From Euryarchaeota archaeon UBA121 (GTDB lineage: Archaea > Thermoplasmatota > Poseidoniia > Poseidoniales > Thalassarchaeaceae), in contig DANL01000018.1 of NCBI GenBank assembly GCA_002499865.1, positions 1 through 5,272 of the forward strand: a stretch of 5,272 bases of DNA. Direction: 5' to 3'. The stretch's first letter is position 1. Each line of letters begins with the position of its first letter. Both the position numbers and the translations under genes were made by a program. The notes under the pieces were generated by a model. It had not been told where the DNA came from and searched no databases. It saw only the letters and a list, made by a program, of their open reading frames with translations. Positions 5,233-5,272 of the stretch are shown one piece after another.

Positions 5233-5272
5233 ATAGCTGAAGCATACATTGATTTCCTGAATCATTTACGCG

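Noticed and set aside
5225..5264. Ten-base repeat tttcctgaat and a 5-bp hairpin (5250-5264) after the transferrin-like gene
   Set aside because: Both are too short to separate from chance and there is no T-rich run after the stem, so no terminator is called.
1..5272. tRNA, rRNA, CRISPR array, insertion sequence or attachment site
   Set aside because: I found no regularly spaced repeats, transposase motifs, terminal inverted repeats or tRNA-like arms; no stretch over 300 bases lacks a gene.

Overview
The window reads as archaeal DNA, most likely from a marine planktonic euryarchaeon of the Marine Group II (Poseidoniales) type. The reasons are a Gar1 protein (H/ACA RNP, found only in archaea and eukaryotes), archaeal-style A/T-rich promoters, a large acidic, sequon-rich surface protein with a C-terminal membrane anchor, and moderate GC. 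The lineage is inferred; no rRNA or phylogenetic marker is present.

Layout. (1) Positions 1-926, minus strand: the first 308 codons of a lipoprotein resembling the algal low-iron-inducible FEA1 (phytotransferrin-related) proteins; its 3' end lies outside the window. (2) About 926-1010: a divergent promoter region with the operator-like inverted repeat TTTAGGG-AG-CCCTAAA. (3) Positions 1010-4108, plus strand: a tight three-gene run of a 689-aa secreted, membrane-anchored surface protein, a Gar1 with a long Arg/Gly-rich tail, and a short glycerophosphodiester phosphodiesterase-like protein. The first two genes are 1 bp apart and the last two overlap by 4 bp. (4) Positions 4109-4164: a second promoter with the same inverted repeat, TTTAGGG-TA-CCCTAAA, inside a perfect 20-bp palindrome. 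(5) Positions 4165-5232, plus strand: a membrane-anchored, single-lobe transferrin homologue. The last 40 bp hold no recognisable gene.

The main result is the transferrin-like protein. It carries the diagnostic KKSCHTG block, all four transferrin iron ligands (Asp105, Tyr133, Tyr227, His285), the carbonate-site Thr170 with Lys174 in place of the usual Arg, and Cys pairs matching two conserved transferrin disulfides. The FEA1-like lipoprotein and the transferrin each have the same palindrome in their promoter, and its half-sites (TTAGG/CCTAA) resemble those of DtxR/IdeR-type metalloregulators. I infer an iron-starvation regulon that places two ferric-iron capture proteins of 'eukaryotic' type on an archaeal cell surface. 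No permease, reductase or regulator gene lies in the window, so how iron crosses the membrane is not visible.
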